A DNA stretch of 5,628 bases from DATIJJ01 sp039936115 (GTDB lineage: Bacteria; Pseudomonadota; Gammaproteobacteria; DSM-16500), in assembly GCA_039936115.1 (NCBI GenBank), contig JBDTIZ010000231.1, positions 1-5,628 on the forward strand, given 5' to 3'. How positions within the stretch are numbered: position 1 is the stretch's first letter; each line of letters starts with the position of its first letter. A program made the position numbers and the translations under genes. Below the pieces are notes generated by a model that did not search any database, was not told the origin of the DNA, and saw only the letters and a list, made by a program, of their open reading frames with translations. Positions 5,606 through 5,628 of this stretch are shown one piece after another.

Positions 5606-5626
5606 TACCGCGGACAAGCCGCGGTA
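5606..5626. repeat. GC-rich palindromic repeat at window end
   Basis: An 8-bp perfect stem (TACCGCGG at 5606-5613, CCGCGGTA at 5619-5626) closes the loop ACAAG and is preceded by CTGGA. It lies 42 bp after the permease stop. The loop and flank match those of the hairpin at 9-29, while the stem bases differ, as in dispersed palindromic families with compensating stem changes. There is no T-run within the window, so terminator function cannot be judged. Confidence 0.7.
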
Positions 5627-5628
5627 CG

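Overview
This window looks like chromosomal DNA from an AT-rich gammaproteobacterium. The protein styles (DAACS and aromatic amino acid permeases, a BON protein), the short hairpin repeats between genes and a PmrA-type promoter box all point towards the Legionellales/Coxiellaceae. That assignment is inference; no rRNA or marker gene is present.

Layout. Positions 1-220 hold a GC-rich hairpin that runs into a decayed tandem array with a 22-bp period. Positions 221-1172 (minus strand) hold an unrecognised gene that appears broken by two frameshifts. Its three frame segments join into a protein of about 317 residues if two single bases are restored. Positions 1173-1431 are a divergent promoter region with a pair of 11-bp direct repeats 33 bp apart. 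Positions 1432-2700 and 2720-3274 form a probable two-gene operon: a DAACS-family sodium/amino acid or dicarboxylate symporter, then an exported protein with two BON domains. The operon ends at a strong hairpin (3303-3330). Positions 3439-4020 encode a four-segment, cysteine-rich membrane protein of unknown family. Its promoter carries a perfect CTTAAG-N5-CTTAAG box placed 11 nt before a -10 element. Positions 4379-5563 encode a TyrP/Mtr-type aromatic amino acid permease. It follows a 358-bp gap holding a palindromic repeat, a good extended -10 promoter, and a predicted 250-nt leader with a small open frame rich in Phe and Tyr codons. The window ends in another GC-rich hairpin.

How the parts fit. 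Two amino acid or organic acid importers flank a gene with a PmrA-like promoter. In Legionella and Coxiella, PmrA controls the Dot/Icm type IV secretion system and many effectors, so the 193-residue protein is a candidate effector or host-interaction membrane protein. The permease leader suggests control by Phe/Tyr availability, although no convincing GC-rich terminator completes a classical attenuator. The most interesting items are the PmrA-like box with its internally duplicated membrane protein, and the aromatic-codon leader.
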